NCBI RefSeq assembly: GCF_019834675.1
Contig: NZ_JABUBU010000015.1
Location: 1 to 64,000 of the forward strand
DNA: 64,000 nucleotides
From: Rhodococcoides corynebacterioides
GTDB lineage: Bacteria > Actinomycetota > Actinomycetes > Mycobacteriales > Mycobacteriaceae
Direction of reading: 5' to 3'
Position numbers and translations under genes: made by a program. Under the pieces are notes generated by a model that was given only the letters and a program-made list of their open reading frames with translations, did not search any database and was not told the origin of the DNA. Positions 35,555 to 43,896 of this stretch are shown here, one piece after another; within the stretch, counting starts at the first letter, position 1, and each line of letters opens with the position of its first letter.

Positions 35555-37108
35555 ATGGACCTCGCGCGCATCGTCGACACCTCGGCCACCGTCGCCGCCA
35601 CGCGTTCTCGCAAAGCGAAAGTGGCCGCTCTCGCCGACCTCCTCCGCGAGTGCGCGGACGACGAGGTGGGCCTGGTGGTGCGGTACGCCTCGGGAATGCT
35701 GCGCCAGCGGCGGACCGGGCTCGGGTGGCGGGGCCTGGCCCGGTTGCCGCGTCCCGCCGACACCTCGACCCTGACGGCACAGGACGCCGACGACGTCTTC
35801 GAGCGGCTCTCCGCGCTGCAGGGGCCGGGGTCGCAGCGGGCCCGTGCGGACGAGACCGCGCAGCTGTTCGCCCGGGCCACCGCGGACGAGCAGACCTGGT
35901 TGCGCGGACTGGTCACCGGCGAACTGCGGCAGGGCGCCCTGGACGCGCTGGTGCAGGAAGCAGTGGCCGCGGCGACCGATCTCCCCCTGGCGGCAGTGCG
36001 CCGCGCCGCCATGCTGTCCGGCTCCACTCCGGCCGCCGCGGAGGCCGCGGTGTCCGGCGGCGAGGGCGCCCTCGCGGCGATCGGCCTGACGGTGGGCCGG
36101 CCCGTCTCGCCCATGCTCGCCTCGAGCGCCCCCACCGTGACCGACGGCGTCGTGAAGGCCGCCGGGTCCGCGGGCGGTCCGGTGGCCCTCGACACCAAGC
36201 TCGACGGCATTCGCATCCAGGTGCACCGCACGGGTGACGAGGTGTCCGTCGCGACGCGCAGTCTCGACGACATCACCGCCCGGCTGCCCGAGGTCGTCGA
36301 CTACGTGCGCTCGCTGGCCGTGTCGTCCGTGGTGCTCGACGGTGAGGCCCTCGCGCTGGGCGAGGACGGTCGCCCCCGCCCGTTCCAGGACACGGCCTCG
36401 CGCACCGCGCAGGCCACCGGCGTGGCCGTCACGCCGTTCTTCTTCGACGTCCTGCACGTCGACGGCGAGGATCTCCTGGACCGTCCGTGGTCCGACCGGA
36501 TCGCCGTGCTCGACCGTCTCGTCGACGCCGAGCATCGTGTCCCGCGCCTCACCACGGCCGATGCCGCCGAGGCGGAACGGTTCGCCGCCTCGGCCGTCGC
36601 CGCGGGGCACGAGGGTGTGGTGATCAAGAACCCGGCGGCGCCGTACGAGGCCGGTCGACGCGGGGCGGCGTGGGTCAAGGTCAAGCCCGTCTTCACCGTC
36701 GACCTCGTGGTGCTCGCCGTCGAGTGGGGATCCGGGCGCCGGACGGGGTTGCTGTCGAACCTGCACCTCGGCGCGGTCGATCCCCGCGGCGGATTCGTCA
36801 TGCTCGGCAAGACGTTCAAGGGCATGACCGACGAGATGTTGGCGTGGCAGACCGAGCGCTTCCTCGAGCTCGAAACGCACCGATCCGACCACGTCGTGCA
36901 CGTGCAGCCCGTGCAGGTGGTCGAGATCGCGATCGACGGGCTGCAGCGCTCCACGCGCTATCCCGGCGGCATCGCGCTGCGCTTCGCCCGCGTGGTGCGC
37001 TATCGCGACGACAAGACCGCCGAGCAGGCCGACACCGGTGGAGAGCGTCAAGGCGCTCTTCGGCCCACCGCCCTCCTGAGCCGACGCGCCGGTACGGTCC
37101 ACCCATGA
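35555..37108 (+). CDS. ATP-dependent DNA ligase (LigB type), apparent frameshift near the 3' end
   Basis: A 517-residue single-chain ATP-dependent ligase: N-terminal DNA-binding domain (1-190), adenylation domain with nucleophile motif [10 protein letters not shown] (Lys215), motif [15 protein letters not shown], motif [12 protein letters not shown], motif V AWVKVKP, and an OB-fold. As read, the frame after residue about 494 becomes [15 protein letters not shown] and runs to 37108. Deleting one G near 37037 would restore [15 protein letters not shown] and a stop at 37077-37079, which looks like a normal LigB tail. This is either a 1-nt insertion (real or sequencing error) or a divergent tail. 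The core is intact, so activity is probably retained. Confidence 0.88.
   Translation: MDLARIVDTSATVAATRSRKAKVAALADLLRECADDEVGLVVRYASGMLRQRRTGLGWRGLARLPRPADTSTLTAQDADDVFERLSALQGPGSQRARADETAQLFARATADEQTWLRGLVTGELRQGALDALVQEAVAAATDLPLAAVRRAAMLSGSTPAAAEAAVSGGEGALAAIGLTVGRPVSPMLASSAPTVTDGVVKAAGSAGGPVALDTKLDGIRIQVHRTGDEVSVATRSLDDITARLPEVVDYVRSLAVSSVVLDGEALALGEDGRPRPFQDTASRTAQATGVAVTPFFFDVLHVDGEDLLDRPWSDRIAVLDRLVDAEHRVPRLTTADAAEAERFAASAVAAGHEGVVIKNPAAPYEAGRRGAAWVKVKPVFTVDLVVLAVEWGSGRRTGLLSNLHLGAVDPRGGFVMLGKTFKGMTDEMLAWQTERFLELETHRSDHVVHVQPVQVVEIAIDGLQRSTRYPGGIALRFARVVRYRDDKTAEQADTGGERQGALRPTALLSRRAGTVHP
37093..37098 (+). promoter_or_regulatory. -10 element of the DUF402 gene (leaderless)
   Basis: TACGGT followed by exactly 6 nt and the ATG at 37105. 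No Shine-Dalgarno is visible, consistent with leaderless initiation. Confidence 0.5.
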
Positions 37109-37626
37109 CGTCCGCGAAGCAGGTGCACGTGCATCCGCCCAAGGTCGAGGTGTTCGACACCCTCGCGCGCACCAACACCGATCCGAAGGGGTACGTCCGC
37201 CCCGTCGATGTGTACGAGGCGCATCCGTGGGGGTTGTACATGGCCCGCCCCGCCGATCATCGACAGTTCCACTACGTCGAATCCTGGCTTCTCCCGGCAC
37301 TCGGCCTGCGCGCGACCGTCTTTCACTTCGTCCCCGAGCACCGACGCGATCAGGACCGCTACGTCGACGTCGGCGAGTACGTCGTCGACGGCTCGGTGTG
37401 GCGCTCGACCGACCACTACCTCGACATCGTCGTCCGGACCGGCCGCGGACAGGACCTGCTCGACGTCGACGAGCTGTTCGCCGCGGTGCGCGCCGGTCTG
37501 ATCGACGACGACGCCGCGGAGTCGGCCGTGACCCGCGCCGCCGATGCTATGGACGGCATCGCCGCGGCGGGACACGATCTCGACGCGTGGTTACGTGCTC
37601 GGGGCATGCCCGTCACCTGGCGCTGA
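37105..37626 (+). CDS. DUF402 family protein
   Basis: A 173-residue protein with DUF402 features: YEAHPWGLYMARPADHRQFH, YVDVGEYVVDGSVWRSTDHY and LDIVVRTGRGQDLLDVDELF. Some DUF402 proteins are nucleoside di-/triphosphate phosphatases or ribonuclease-linked, but the role here is unknown. The ATG is preceded by its own -10. Its 3' end overlaps the convergent coaE 3' end by 36 nt. Confidence 0.85.
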   Translation: MTSAKQVHVHPPKVEVFDTLARTNTDPKGYVRPVDVYEAHPWGLYMARPADHRQFHYVESWLLPALGLRATVFHFVPEHRRDQDRYVDVGEYVVDGSVWRSTDHYLDIVVRTGRGQDLLDVDELFAAVRAGLIDDDAAESAVTRAADAMDGIAAAGHDLDAWLRARGMPVTWR

Positions 37627-38847
37627 CGACGAATCCGGTTGCCAGCCGGTCGACGTCGCCCACTCGAGGACCCGCGGGTAGACGCCCTCGAAATACGGCC
37701 CCTTCGCCGCCGAGTACGTCGCAACGGCCTCGGCCGGGTCGCTCGTGCCGTCCACCTCGTGCGCGGCACGCTCCTTCACGGCGAGGTACTCCGCGCGGGC
37801 GGCAGCGTCGGCCCGCAACCGGTCGCGGAACATGAGAGAGAACCGTTGCCCGGGCCACCCGTCGACCCGCAGGTGCACGAAGGCCGGTCGACCGGGGTCG
37901 GCACTGCCGTGCGTCCGCTTCTCCCACAGGGAGGAGTCGGCCTCCCCGGGCACGGCGGACGGGTGCGGATCGTCCACGGTGGCCCACTCCAGGACGGGAA
38001 AAGCCGCGCCGCGCAGGGGCTCTCGCAGCGCGTCGGCGTCCTCGAACGAGCGGACCGTGATCTGGATGTCGAGGACGTCCTTGGCCGGGAAGTCCGGGAC
38101 GGACGTCGACCCGATGTGGTCGATCCGCACGGCGCGGTCACCGCACGCGGCGCGCAGCCTCCCGATCAGCCGCTCCGCCTGCGCGGCCCACGTCGGGTCG
38201 GCCGCCGCGATCGCGACCGGTCGACGAGCGACGACGCCGTCCCGGACGTTGCGTTCGAACGGCACCAACCGCGAATCCCACAGAGTTCGAACGGCGTCGA
38301 CCAGATCGTCCGGACCGCCCGAGTTGTCGAGCCACACGTCGGCCGCCGCGCGTCGCTGCTCGTCGGTGGCCTGCGAGCGGATGCGCGACCGCGCGTCGGC
38401 CTCGTCCACCCCGCGCGAGGAGACCAGCCGGCGGATGCGCTCCTCCTCGTCGAGGTGCACGACGATCACGAGTGGGAACCAGGGCGCCGCTCCCGTCTCG
38501 ACCAACAGCGGAATGTCCTCGACGACGATCGCGTCGGGCGCGGCCTCCGCGAGCAACTCGGCTCGTCGCGCGCCGACGAGCGGGTGCACGATGCCGTTCA
38601 GCGCGAGCCGCGACTCGTCGTCGGCGAAGGCGATGGCGCCCAACGCCGGTCGGTTCAGCGAGCCGTCGTCGGCCAGGATGCGATCACCGAATCGTTCGGT
38701 CAGCGCGGCCAGTCCCGGGGTGCCCGGTTCGACCACCTCGCGGGCGATCGCGTCGGCGTCGATCACGACGGCACCGAGGTCTGCGAGTGCTCGCGCGGCG
38801 GTGGATTTGCCCGCGCCCATTCCTCCGGTCAATCCGATTCTGATCAC
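37591..38847 (-). CDS. coaE: dephospho-CoA kinase fused to GrpB/UPF0157 domain
   Basis: A 418-residue fusion like M. tuberculosis Rv1631. Residues 1-200 are dephospho-CoA kinase, the last step of CoA synthesis, with P-loop GLTGGMGAGKST, DADAIAREVV and the lid HLDEEERIRRLVSSRG. Residues about 215-400 are a GrpB/UPF0157 nucleotidyltransferase-fold domain (IRIDHIGSTSVPDFPAKDVL) of uncertain function; in mycobacteria it has been linked to CoaE solubility or regulation. The GTG start at 38847 begins the P-loop strand. It lies between rpsA and uvrB as in mycobacteria. Confidence 0.93.
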   Translation of the reverse strand: MIRIGLTGGMGAGKSTAARALADLGAVVIDADAIAREVVEPGTPGLAALTERFGDRILADDGSLNRPALGAIAFADDESRLALNGIVHPLVGARRAELLAEAAPDAIVVEDIPLLVETGAAPWFPLVIVVHLDEEERIRRLVSSRGVDEADARSRIRSQATDEQRRAAADVWLDNSGGPDDLVDAVRTLWDSRLVPFERNVRDGVVARRPVAIAAADPTWAAQAERLIGRLRAACGDRAVRIDHIGSTSVPDFPAKDVLDIQITVRSFEDADALREPLRGAAFPVLEWATVDDPHPSAVPGEADSSLWEKRTHGSADPGRPAFVHLRVDGWPGQRFSLMFRDRLRADAAARAEYLAVKERAAHEVDGTSDPAEAVATYSAAKGPYFEGVYPRVLEWATSTGWQPDSSSAPGDGHAPST

Positions 38848-39044
38848 GGGGTCCAGTGTGGCCGAGCCCTCGGTCGGACGCACCGGACACGCCGCGAATC
38901 ACCGTCGTCAATACCGGGCGTTTCCCGACCTGTCGGTTATCTTCGAGGCGCACGACCGGTCTCGACGCTTGCTTCGCGCGACGAGCCGGACCAGGCCGAC
39001 ACCGGCCGAGACGACGACACGACGCGACAGGCGGGGACACGGGC

Positions 39045-39269
39045 ATGAACACGATCGCAGGCGAGAGGCGGGGGCAGCCGGGGCGGCATCGTCTGGGCAT
39101 GCCGGACGGCGTCCACTGCATTCTCATTCCCGAGGTCGCCGACGCCCTCGCCGAGCACCGTCGCAACTGGTTCACGTCTCTGCTCAGCCCGGCGCGGCAC
39201 AGCTTCGCGTCGATGCGCAAGCGCGGCAGCGCCCTCGGCACCGGGTGGAGCCCCGCCACCGCCGGCTGA
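39045..39269 (+). CDS. small hypothetical protein, 74 aa
   Basis: ATG at 39045 opens a 74-residue basic ORF containing MPDGVHCILIPEVADALAEH and LLSPARHSFASMRKRGSAL. I do not recognise a family. A clean hairpin terminator begins 17 nt after its stop, and the ORF fills an otherwise unexplained gap between divergent coaE and convergent rpsA, both in favour of a real gene. The Shine-Dalgarno is only a weak GGGGA. A shadow ORF cannot be excluded. Confidence 0.45.
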   Translation: MNTIAGERRGQPGRHRLGMPDGVHCILIPEVADALAEHRRNWFTSLLSPARHSFASMRKRGSALGTGWSPATAG

Positions 39270-39285
39270 TCTCCCACCCGTCGTC

Positions 39286-39318
39286 ACGACCCGGTCCTTC
39301 GTCGAAGGGCCGGGTCGT
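39286..39318 (+). terminator. hairpin terminator after the 74-aa ORF
   Basis: ACGACCCGG / CCGGGTCGT with an inner CCTTCG...AGG stem, followed by TCGCGTTC. Confidence 0.65.
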
Positions 39319-39364
39319 TCGCGTTCGGCCTGCTCGTCCTCCACCGAAGCCCCCCGGACACGGG

Positions 39365-39399
39365 CCAGGCCCCGAACCGCAGTGCGGTTCGGGGCCTGG
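39365..39399. terminator. near-perfect palindromic terminator downstream of rpsA
   Basis: A 35-nt palindrome (arms CCAGGCCCCGAACCGCA and TGCGGTTCGGGGCCTGG around one base) sits between the convergent 74-aa ORF and rpsA. A bidirectional intrinsic terminator or mRNA-stabilising stem is likely. Confidence 0.8.
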
Positions 39400-39413
39400 T
39401 CGTGGTGACTACC

Positions 39414-39480
39414 GGCGAATCATGCTCCACCGGGTCGGCGAATCACGCTCCGCCGGGTCGGCGAATCATGCTCCGCCGGA
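39414..39480 (-). repeat. 23-nt tandem repeats across the rpsA stop codon
   Basis: On the plus strand, GGCGAATCATGCTCCACC plus GGGTC (39414-39436), a second copy with two changes (39437-39459) and a third partial copy (39460-39480). The third copy contains the rpsA stop, so the last codons and stop are repeated twice downstream. Confidence 0.9.
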
Positions 39481-40938
39481 CAGCTTCTCGCGGAGAGCAG
39501 CGAGCTGCGCATCGCTGGCAAGCGAGCCACCGGTGGACTCCGACGCGGCTGCGGCGGGCGCACCCTGCGTGGAACCGGTCTCCGAGGAGTAGCCGGCGGC
39601 AGCGTTGGCTGCCTCCTGCGCCTCGTCGGCGGCGGTCTTCTCCATCTGAGCGGTGTGCATCTTGTGGCGACGCTCGGCCTCGGCGTACCGGCCTTCCCAC
39701 TCCTCACGCTGCTTGTCGTATCCCTCGAGCCACTCGTTGGTCTCGGGATCGAAGCCCTCGGGGAAGACGTAGTTGCCCTGCTCGTCGTACGAGTCGGCCA
39801 TGCCGTACTTGGACGGATCGAACTCGGCGCTGTAGTCCTCGTTGGCCTGCTTCAGCGACAGCGAGATGCGGCGACGCTCGAGGTCGATGTCGATGACCTT
39901 GACCAGCGCGTCGTCGCCGACGGTGACGACCTGGTCCGGGACCTCCACGTGGCGCTCGGCCAGCTCGGAGATGTGCACCAGGCCCTCGATGCCCTCCTCG
40001 ACGCGAACGAACGCGCCGAACGGAACGAGCTTGGTGACCTTGCCCGGCACGATCTGACCGATCGCGTGGGTGCGGGCGAACTGACGCCACGGGTCTTCCT
40101 GCGTCGCCTTGAGCGAGAGGGAGACACGCTCGCGGTCGAGATCGACGTCGAGAACCTCGACGGTGACCTCGGTGCCGACCTCGACGACCTCGGACGGGTG
40201 GTCGATGTGCTTCCAGGACAGCTCCGAGACGTGGACCAGACCGTCGACGCCGCCGAGATCGACGAACGCACCGAAGTTGACGATCGAGGACACGACGCCC
40301 TTGCGGACCTGGCCCTTCTGCAGCTGGTGCAGGAACTCGCTGCGGACCTCGGACTGGGTCTGCTCGAGCCAGGCGCGGCGCGACAGGACCACGTTGTTGC
40401 GGTTCTTGTCGAGCTCGATGATCTTGGCCTCGATCTCCTTGCCGACGTACGGCTGCAGATCGCGGACACGACGCATCTCGACGAGCGATGCGGGGAGGAA
40501 GCCGCGGAGGCCGATGTCGAGGATGAGGCCACCCTTGACGACCTCGATGACGGTGCCCTTGACGGCCTCGTCCTTCTCCTTGAGCTCCTCGATGGTGCCC
40601 CAGGCACGCTCGTACTGAGCGCGCTTCTTCGACAGGATCAGTCGACCCTCCTTGTCCTCCTTGGTGAGGACGAGAGCTTCGACCTCATCGCCCACGGAGA
40701 CGACCTCGTTGGGGTCGACGTCGTGCTTGATGGAGAGCTCGCGGGAGGGGATGACGCCTTCGGTCTTGTAACCGATGTCGAGCAGGACCTCGTCGCGATC
40801 GACCTTGACGATGGTGCCCTCGACGATGTCGCCATCGTTGAAGTACTTGATCGTCGCGTCGATGGCGGCGAGGAAATCCTCGGCGGAGCCGATGTCGTTG
40901 ACGGCTACCTGCGGCGAGGTGACGGTGGATGAGGCCAT
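39466..40938 (-). CDS. rpsA: 30S ribosomal protein S1
   Basis: RNA-binding ribosomal protein S1, 490 residues with four S1 OB-fold domains (about 35-105, 120-190, 205-280, 295-365; for example GDIVEGTIVKVDRDEVLLDI and IVPGKVTKLVPFGAFVRVEE). A long acidic/Ala-rich tail follows (about 380-490, ending LASDAQLAALREKLSGGA). The length fits actinobacterial S1, shorter than the six-domain E. coli protein. ATG at 40938 (MASSTVTSPQVAVNDIGSAE). The 5' UTR is about 178 nt from the predicted promoter. The stop lies inside a 23-nt tandem repeat. Confidence 0.97.
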   Translation of the reverse strand: MASSTVTSPQVAVNDIGSAEDFLAAIDATIKYFNDGDIVEGTIVKVDRDEVLLDIGYKTEGVIPSRELSIKHDVDPNEVVSVGDEVEALVLTKEDKEGRLILSKKRAQYERAWGTIEELKEKDEAVKGTVIEVVKGGLILDIGLRGFLPASLVEMRRVRDLQPYVGKEIEAKIIELDKNRNNVVLSRRAWLEQTQSEVRSEFLHQLQKGQVRKGVVSSIVNFGAFVDLGGVDGLVHVSELSWKHIDHPSEVVEVGTEVTVEVLDVDLDRERVSLSLKATQEDPWRQFARTHAIGQIVPGKVTKLVPFGAFVRVEEGIEGLVHISELAERHVEVPDQVVTVGDDALVKVIDIDLERRRISLSLKQANEDYSAEFDPSKYGMADSYDEQGNYVFPEGFDPETNEWLEGYDKQREEWEGRYAEAERRHKMHTAQMEKTAADEAQEAANAAAGYSSETGSTQGAPAAAASESTGGSLASDAQLAALREKLSGGA

Positions 40939-41081
40939 GTGGTGAGGTGCTCCGGACGGGTTGGTGTCGGTGGATGGATGTTCGGTCGGACAGACCCTCG
41001 GTTGCCGGGACACGCGGCCCCTGCTGCCGTAGATTCGGCAGCGAGCCGAGGCTCGGAATCGAGAGTCACGGACGCCGAGCC

Positions 41082-41103
41082 CCTCGCACGTGACGTGCGG
41101 AGG
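41082..41103 (-). promoter_or_regulatory. hairpin in the rpsA 5' UTR
   Basis: Arms CGCACG and CGTGCG, extended by flanking CCT/AGG pairs, with a 3-nt loop. It lies just downstream of the predicted rpsA transcription start; a leader regulatory role is possible but unproven. Confidence 0.35.
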
Positions 41104-41122
41104 GCAGACATTCGCGTTCCGA

Positions 41123-41152
41123 AGACTACTCGGTGCCGCACACGCCCGGCAA
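41123..41152 (-). promoter_or_regulatory. rpsA promoter
   Basis: Minus strand: -35 TTGCCG (41152-41147), 18-bp spacer, -10 TAGTCT (41128-41123, identical to the rrn P2 -10). Predicted start near 41116. Confidence 0.6.
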
Positions 41153-41163
41153 ACCCGGTTACC

Positions 41164-42075
41164 GTGTCCCGCGTGGCCGCCGACTCCCCCGCTCCGACAC
41201 CCTCCGCTCCGGACCGGCCGATCCCGTCCCGGCCGATCCCATCCCAGCCGGCCCGGCGGCGTGTCGACTCCGCCGCCAGCGAGCGCGCCTCCCGCTCGTG
41301 GTGGGACGTCGACGCCGCGGACTACCACCGCACCCACGGCGAGTTCCTCGGGGTCGACAGCCCGACGGGCGAGTTCGTCTGGTGCCCCGAGGGCCTGCAC
41401 GAGGGCGACGTCCACCTGCTCGGCGACGTGACCGGCCGCGACGTGCTCGAGATCGGGTGCGGTTCGGCCCCCTGCTCCCGGTGGCTCGCCCACCGGGGAG
41501 CCCGCGCGGTCGCGCTCGACATCTCGGCCGGCATGCTCGCCCACGGCGTCGCGGCGATCGACCGAGCCCGGGCGAGCGACCCCGACTCCCCCGCGCCCGC
41601 CCTGCTCCAGGCGTCGGCGGAGAGCCTGCCGTTCGCGGACGCGTCGTTCGACGTGGTGTGCTCCGCGTTCGGCGCGGTGCCCTTCGTGGCCGATTCCGCC
41701 CGAGTCATGCGTGAGGCCGCTCGCGTGCTGCGGCCCGGCGGCCGGTGGGTGTTCTCCGTCAATCACCCCGTGCGCTGGATCTTTCCCGACGATCCCGGTC
41801 CCGACGGCCTCACCGCCACCATCCCGTACTTCGACCGGACCCCGTACGCGGAGTTCGACGCCGACGGCACCGCGACGTACGTCGAGCACCACCGCACGGT
41901 CGGCGACCGGGTCCGCGAGATCGTCGCCGCGGGACTGACGCTGATGGACGTCGTGGAACCGGACTGGCCCGAGTGGTTGGACCGCGAGTGGGGTCAGTGG
42001 TCCCCGCTGCGGGGGCGGCTGTTCCCCGGCACGGCGATCTTCTGCACCACCAAACCGAACCCGGACGCCGAGTAG
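41164..42075 (+). CDS. class I SAM-dependent methyltransferase
   Basis: About 303 residues. After a Pro/Ser/Arg-rich N-terminus (1-40) comes SRSWWDVDAADYHRTHGEFL, then SAM motif I VLEIGCGSAPCSRWLA, motif II VALDISAGML and motif III FDVVCSAFGAVPF, and a C-terminal cap with VEPDWPEWLDREWGQWSP. It is an actinobacterial methyltransferase of the ubiE/UPF0020-like fold; substrate unknown. GTG at 41164 is chosen; GTG at 41173 or later starts are possible. Divergent from rpsA. Confidence 0.82.
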   Translation: MSRVAADSPAPTPSAPDRPIPSRPIPSQPARRRVDSAASERASRSWWDVDAADYHRTHGEFLGVDSPTGEFVWCPEGLHEGDVHLLGDVTGRDVLEIGCGSAPCSRWLAHRGARAVALDISAGMLAHGVAAIDRARASDPDSPAPALLQASAESLPFADASFDVVCSAFGAVPFVADSARVMREAARVLRPGGRWVFSVNHPVRWIFPDDPGPDGLTATIPYFDRTPYAEFDADGTATYVEHHRTVGDRVREIVAAGLTLMDVVEPDWPEWLDREWGQWSPLRGRLFPGTAIFCTTKPNPDAE

Positions 42076-42078
42076 CGG

Positions 42079-43194
42079 TCAGACTCCCCGCAGCGCGTGC
42101 GCGGCGACCGTCTCGACGAACTCCGACGTCGACGCCTGTCCGCCGATGTCCGCGGTCGCGACGCCCGACGCGACGGTGTGCTCGACCGCGCCGCGAAGGC
42201 GACCGGCAACTCGCACGAGGTGGTCCGGCCCGCCGGTTCCGGCGGCATGCTCGAACATCGCCGCGGCCGAGAGGATCAGAGCGGTCGGGTTGGCCCGGTT
42301 GCGACCGGCGATGTCCGGCGCGGCGCCGTGCGCGGCCTGCGCCATGACCTTCTCCGCGGAGGCGTTGATCGACGCGGCCATGCCGAGAGACCCGGACAGC
42401 TCCCCGGCGAGGTCCGACAGAATGTCGCCGAACATGTTCTCCGCCACGACGACGTCGAACTCCTCGCCGCTGCGGACCAACTTGGCGGCCATGGCGTCGA
42501 CGTGCTCGTAGGTCACCTCGACGTCCGGGTGCCGCTCGCCCACCTCCGCGCACACGTCGCGGAAGAGGCCCGTCGTCAGGCGGAGCACGTTGGTCTTGTG
42601 CACCACGGTCACCCGTCGACGACGCTGCTCGGCGAGCACGAAGGCGCGCTCGGCGATGCGTTCGGCCGCCCGGCGGGTGAAGACCCCGACCGCCAGGGCG
42701 ACGTCGGGAGTCGGCATGAACTCCCCGGACCCGACGGCCATGTTGCGATCCGCGTAGAAGCCCTCGGTGTTCTCGCGCACCACGACGAGGTCCATCCGCG
42801 GGGACACGGCGCGGACACCGGGGAGGGCGCGAGCGGGACGGATGTTGGCGTACAGGTCGAAGTGCTTGCGGATGCGGCCGCCGGGCGTGAGATCGCCGCG
42901 TGTCTCGGGCGGGTACGACGCGCTGTCGTGCGGCCCGAGGATCCACATGTCCAGGTCCTCGAGGGCGGCGACGGTGGCGGCCGGCACCGCGTCGCCGTGC
43001 TCGTCGAGGGCGTCGCGGCCGAACGGAAGCCGGGCCCAGTCCGGGCCCGTCGTCCCGACGCCCTCGAACGCGGCGTCGACGATCCGCACGACGCCGGGCA
43101 CGATCTCCCGGCCGATGCCGTCGCCGACCAGGACCCCGATACGCGGTCCGTGGCCCGCCCCCGTGTGCGCTGCGCTCGTCATGGTCGCCATCAT
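42079..43194 (-). CDS. isocitrate/isopropylmalate dehydrogenase family protein
   Basis: A 371-residue NAD(P)-dependent beta-decarboxylating dehydrogenase: GVLVGDGIGREIVPG, the substrate segment VVRENTEGFYADRNM, KTNVLRLTTGLF, metal-binding NMFGDILSDLAGELSGSLG, and NRANPTALILSAAAMFEHA. The ENTEGFY signature is shared by isocitrate, homoisocitrate and tartrate dehydrogenases, so the substrate is not resolved; it is not clearly LeuB. ATG at 43194, or 43182 (MTSAAHTG). Its stop is 3 nt from the convergent methyltransferase stop, and its start is 8 nt from the divergent RNA-ligase-like gene. Confidence 0.85.
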   Translation of the reverse strand: MMATMTSAAHTGAGHGPRIGVLVGDGIGREIVPGVVRIVDAAFEGVGTTGPDWARLPFGRDALDEHGDAVPAATVAALEDLDMWILGPHDSASYPPETRGDLTPGGRIRKHFDLYANIRPARALPGVRAVSPRMDLVVVRENTEGFYADRNMAVGSGEFMPTPDVALAVGVFTRRAAERIAERAFVLAEQRRRRVTVVHKTNVLRLTTGLFRDVCAEVGERHPDVEVTYEHVDAMAAKLVRSGEEFDVVVAENMFGDILSDLAGELSGSLGMAASINASAEKVMAQAAHGAAPDIAGRNRANPTALILSAAAMFEHAAGTGGPDHLVRVAGRLRGAVEHTVASGVATADIGGQASTSEFVETVAAHALRGV

Positions 43195-43202
43195 TGCTCA
43201 CC

Positions 43203-43745
43203 ATGGTCCAGTCTCTCGAACTGCTTCTCGACGCCGACAGCGACGCGGCGATCCGGCGCGACTGGGCCTACCTCGCCGAGCTGGGGCTGCCCAGCCAGGC
43301 GCGCCACACCGGCGCGTCCAACCGCCCGCACGTGACGGTGGCGGTGGCGTCGTCGCTCGACTCCGGCGCCGAGCAGCGCCTGGCCGACCTCGTGGCGACG
43401 AAGGGCGCGGTACCGTCCGCCCTGCGCCTCGGCGGACTGGTGGTGTTCGGCGGGGCGCGCGCGACGCTGGCCCGCGCCGTCGTCCCGTCCGCCGAGCTGA
43501 TGGAGTTCCACGGCCGGGTCCAGGCTCTGCTCGGCGACTCGCCCGGTGTTCCGCCCCACCTGCATCCGGGTCGGTGGACGCCGCACGTCACGCTCGCCAT
43601 GCGCGGCCGGTCCGACGAGATCGGTTCCGCCGCAGCGGCTCTCGTACCGACGCTCAGCGATCTCGAGGCCACGGTGTCGGGTGTGCGCCGGTGGGACGGC
43701 GACGCGAAGCGGGAGTGGACGCTCGGGGACGCTCAGAACCGGTAG
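43203..43745 (+). CDS. 2'-5' RNA ligase family (2H phosphoesterase) protein
   Basis: A 180-residue 2H-phosphoesterase fold with both HxT motifs: RPHVTVAVASS (about 41) and TPHVTLAMRG (about 129). Members hydrolyse or ligate 2',5'/cyclic phosphates in RNA or nucleotides; physiological substrate unknown. ATG at 43203 (MVQSLELLLDADSD). The last 13 nt overlap the convergent 41-residue membrane protein gene. Confidence 0.85.
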   Translation: MVQSLELLLDADSDAAIRRDWAYLAELGLPSQARHTGASNRPHVTVAVASSLDSGAEQRLADLVATKGAVPSALRLGGLVVFGGARATLARAVVPSAELMEFHGRVQALLGDSPGVPPHLHPGRWTPHVTLAMRGRSDEIGSAAAALVPTLSDLEATVSGVRRWDGDAKREWTLGDAQNR

Positions 43746-43858
43746 TCGCCGTGGCGGGTCACCTCGCGATGGGTGTCGGGCACGCGATCGGCCAGCGCCA
43801 GCGCGGCCAGGATGCCGTAGACGACCAGGACACCGAGAAGAAGCACCAGAAATGTCAT
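43733..43858 (-). CDS. 41-residue single-pass membrane protein
   Basis: ATG at 43858, TGA at 43733-43735. The N-terminal TFLVLLLGVLVVYGILAALA is one transmembrane helix, and the C-terminal half is charged (ADRVPDTHREVTRHGDYRF). No known family was recognised. It is divergent from the GlxA-type regulator and shares a 82-bp gap holding a strong inverted repeat, suggesting co-regulation. No clear Shine-Dalgarno. The codon pattern and helix-then-charged-tail design look like a real small membrane protein. Confidence 0.55.
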   Translation of the reverse strand: MTFLVLLLGVLVVYGILAALALADRVPDTHREVTRHGDYRF

Positions 43859-43896
43859 ACGAGAGATGTTCCGACGCAGCACTTCTCGCTACCAGT

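Noticed and set aside
36487..37104. Longer N-terminal extension of the DUF402 ORF
   Set aside because: It lies entirely inside the ligase gene in another frame; the ATG at 37105 has its own -10 and matches the family start.
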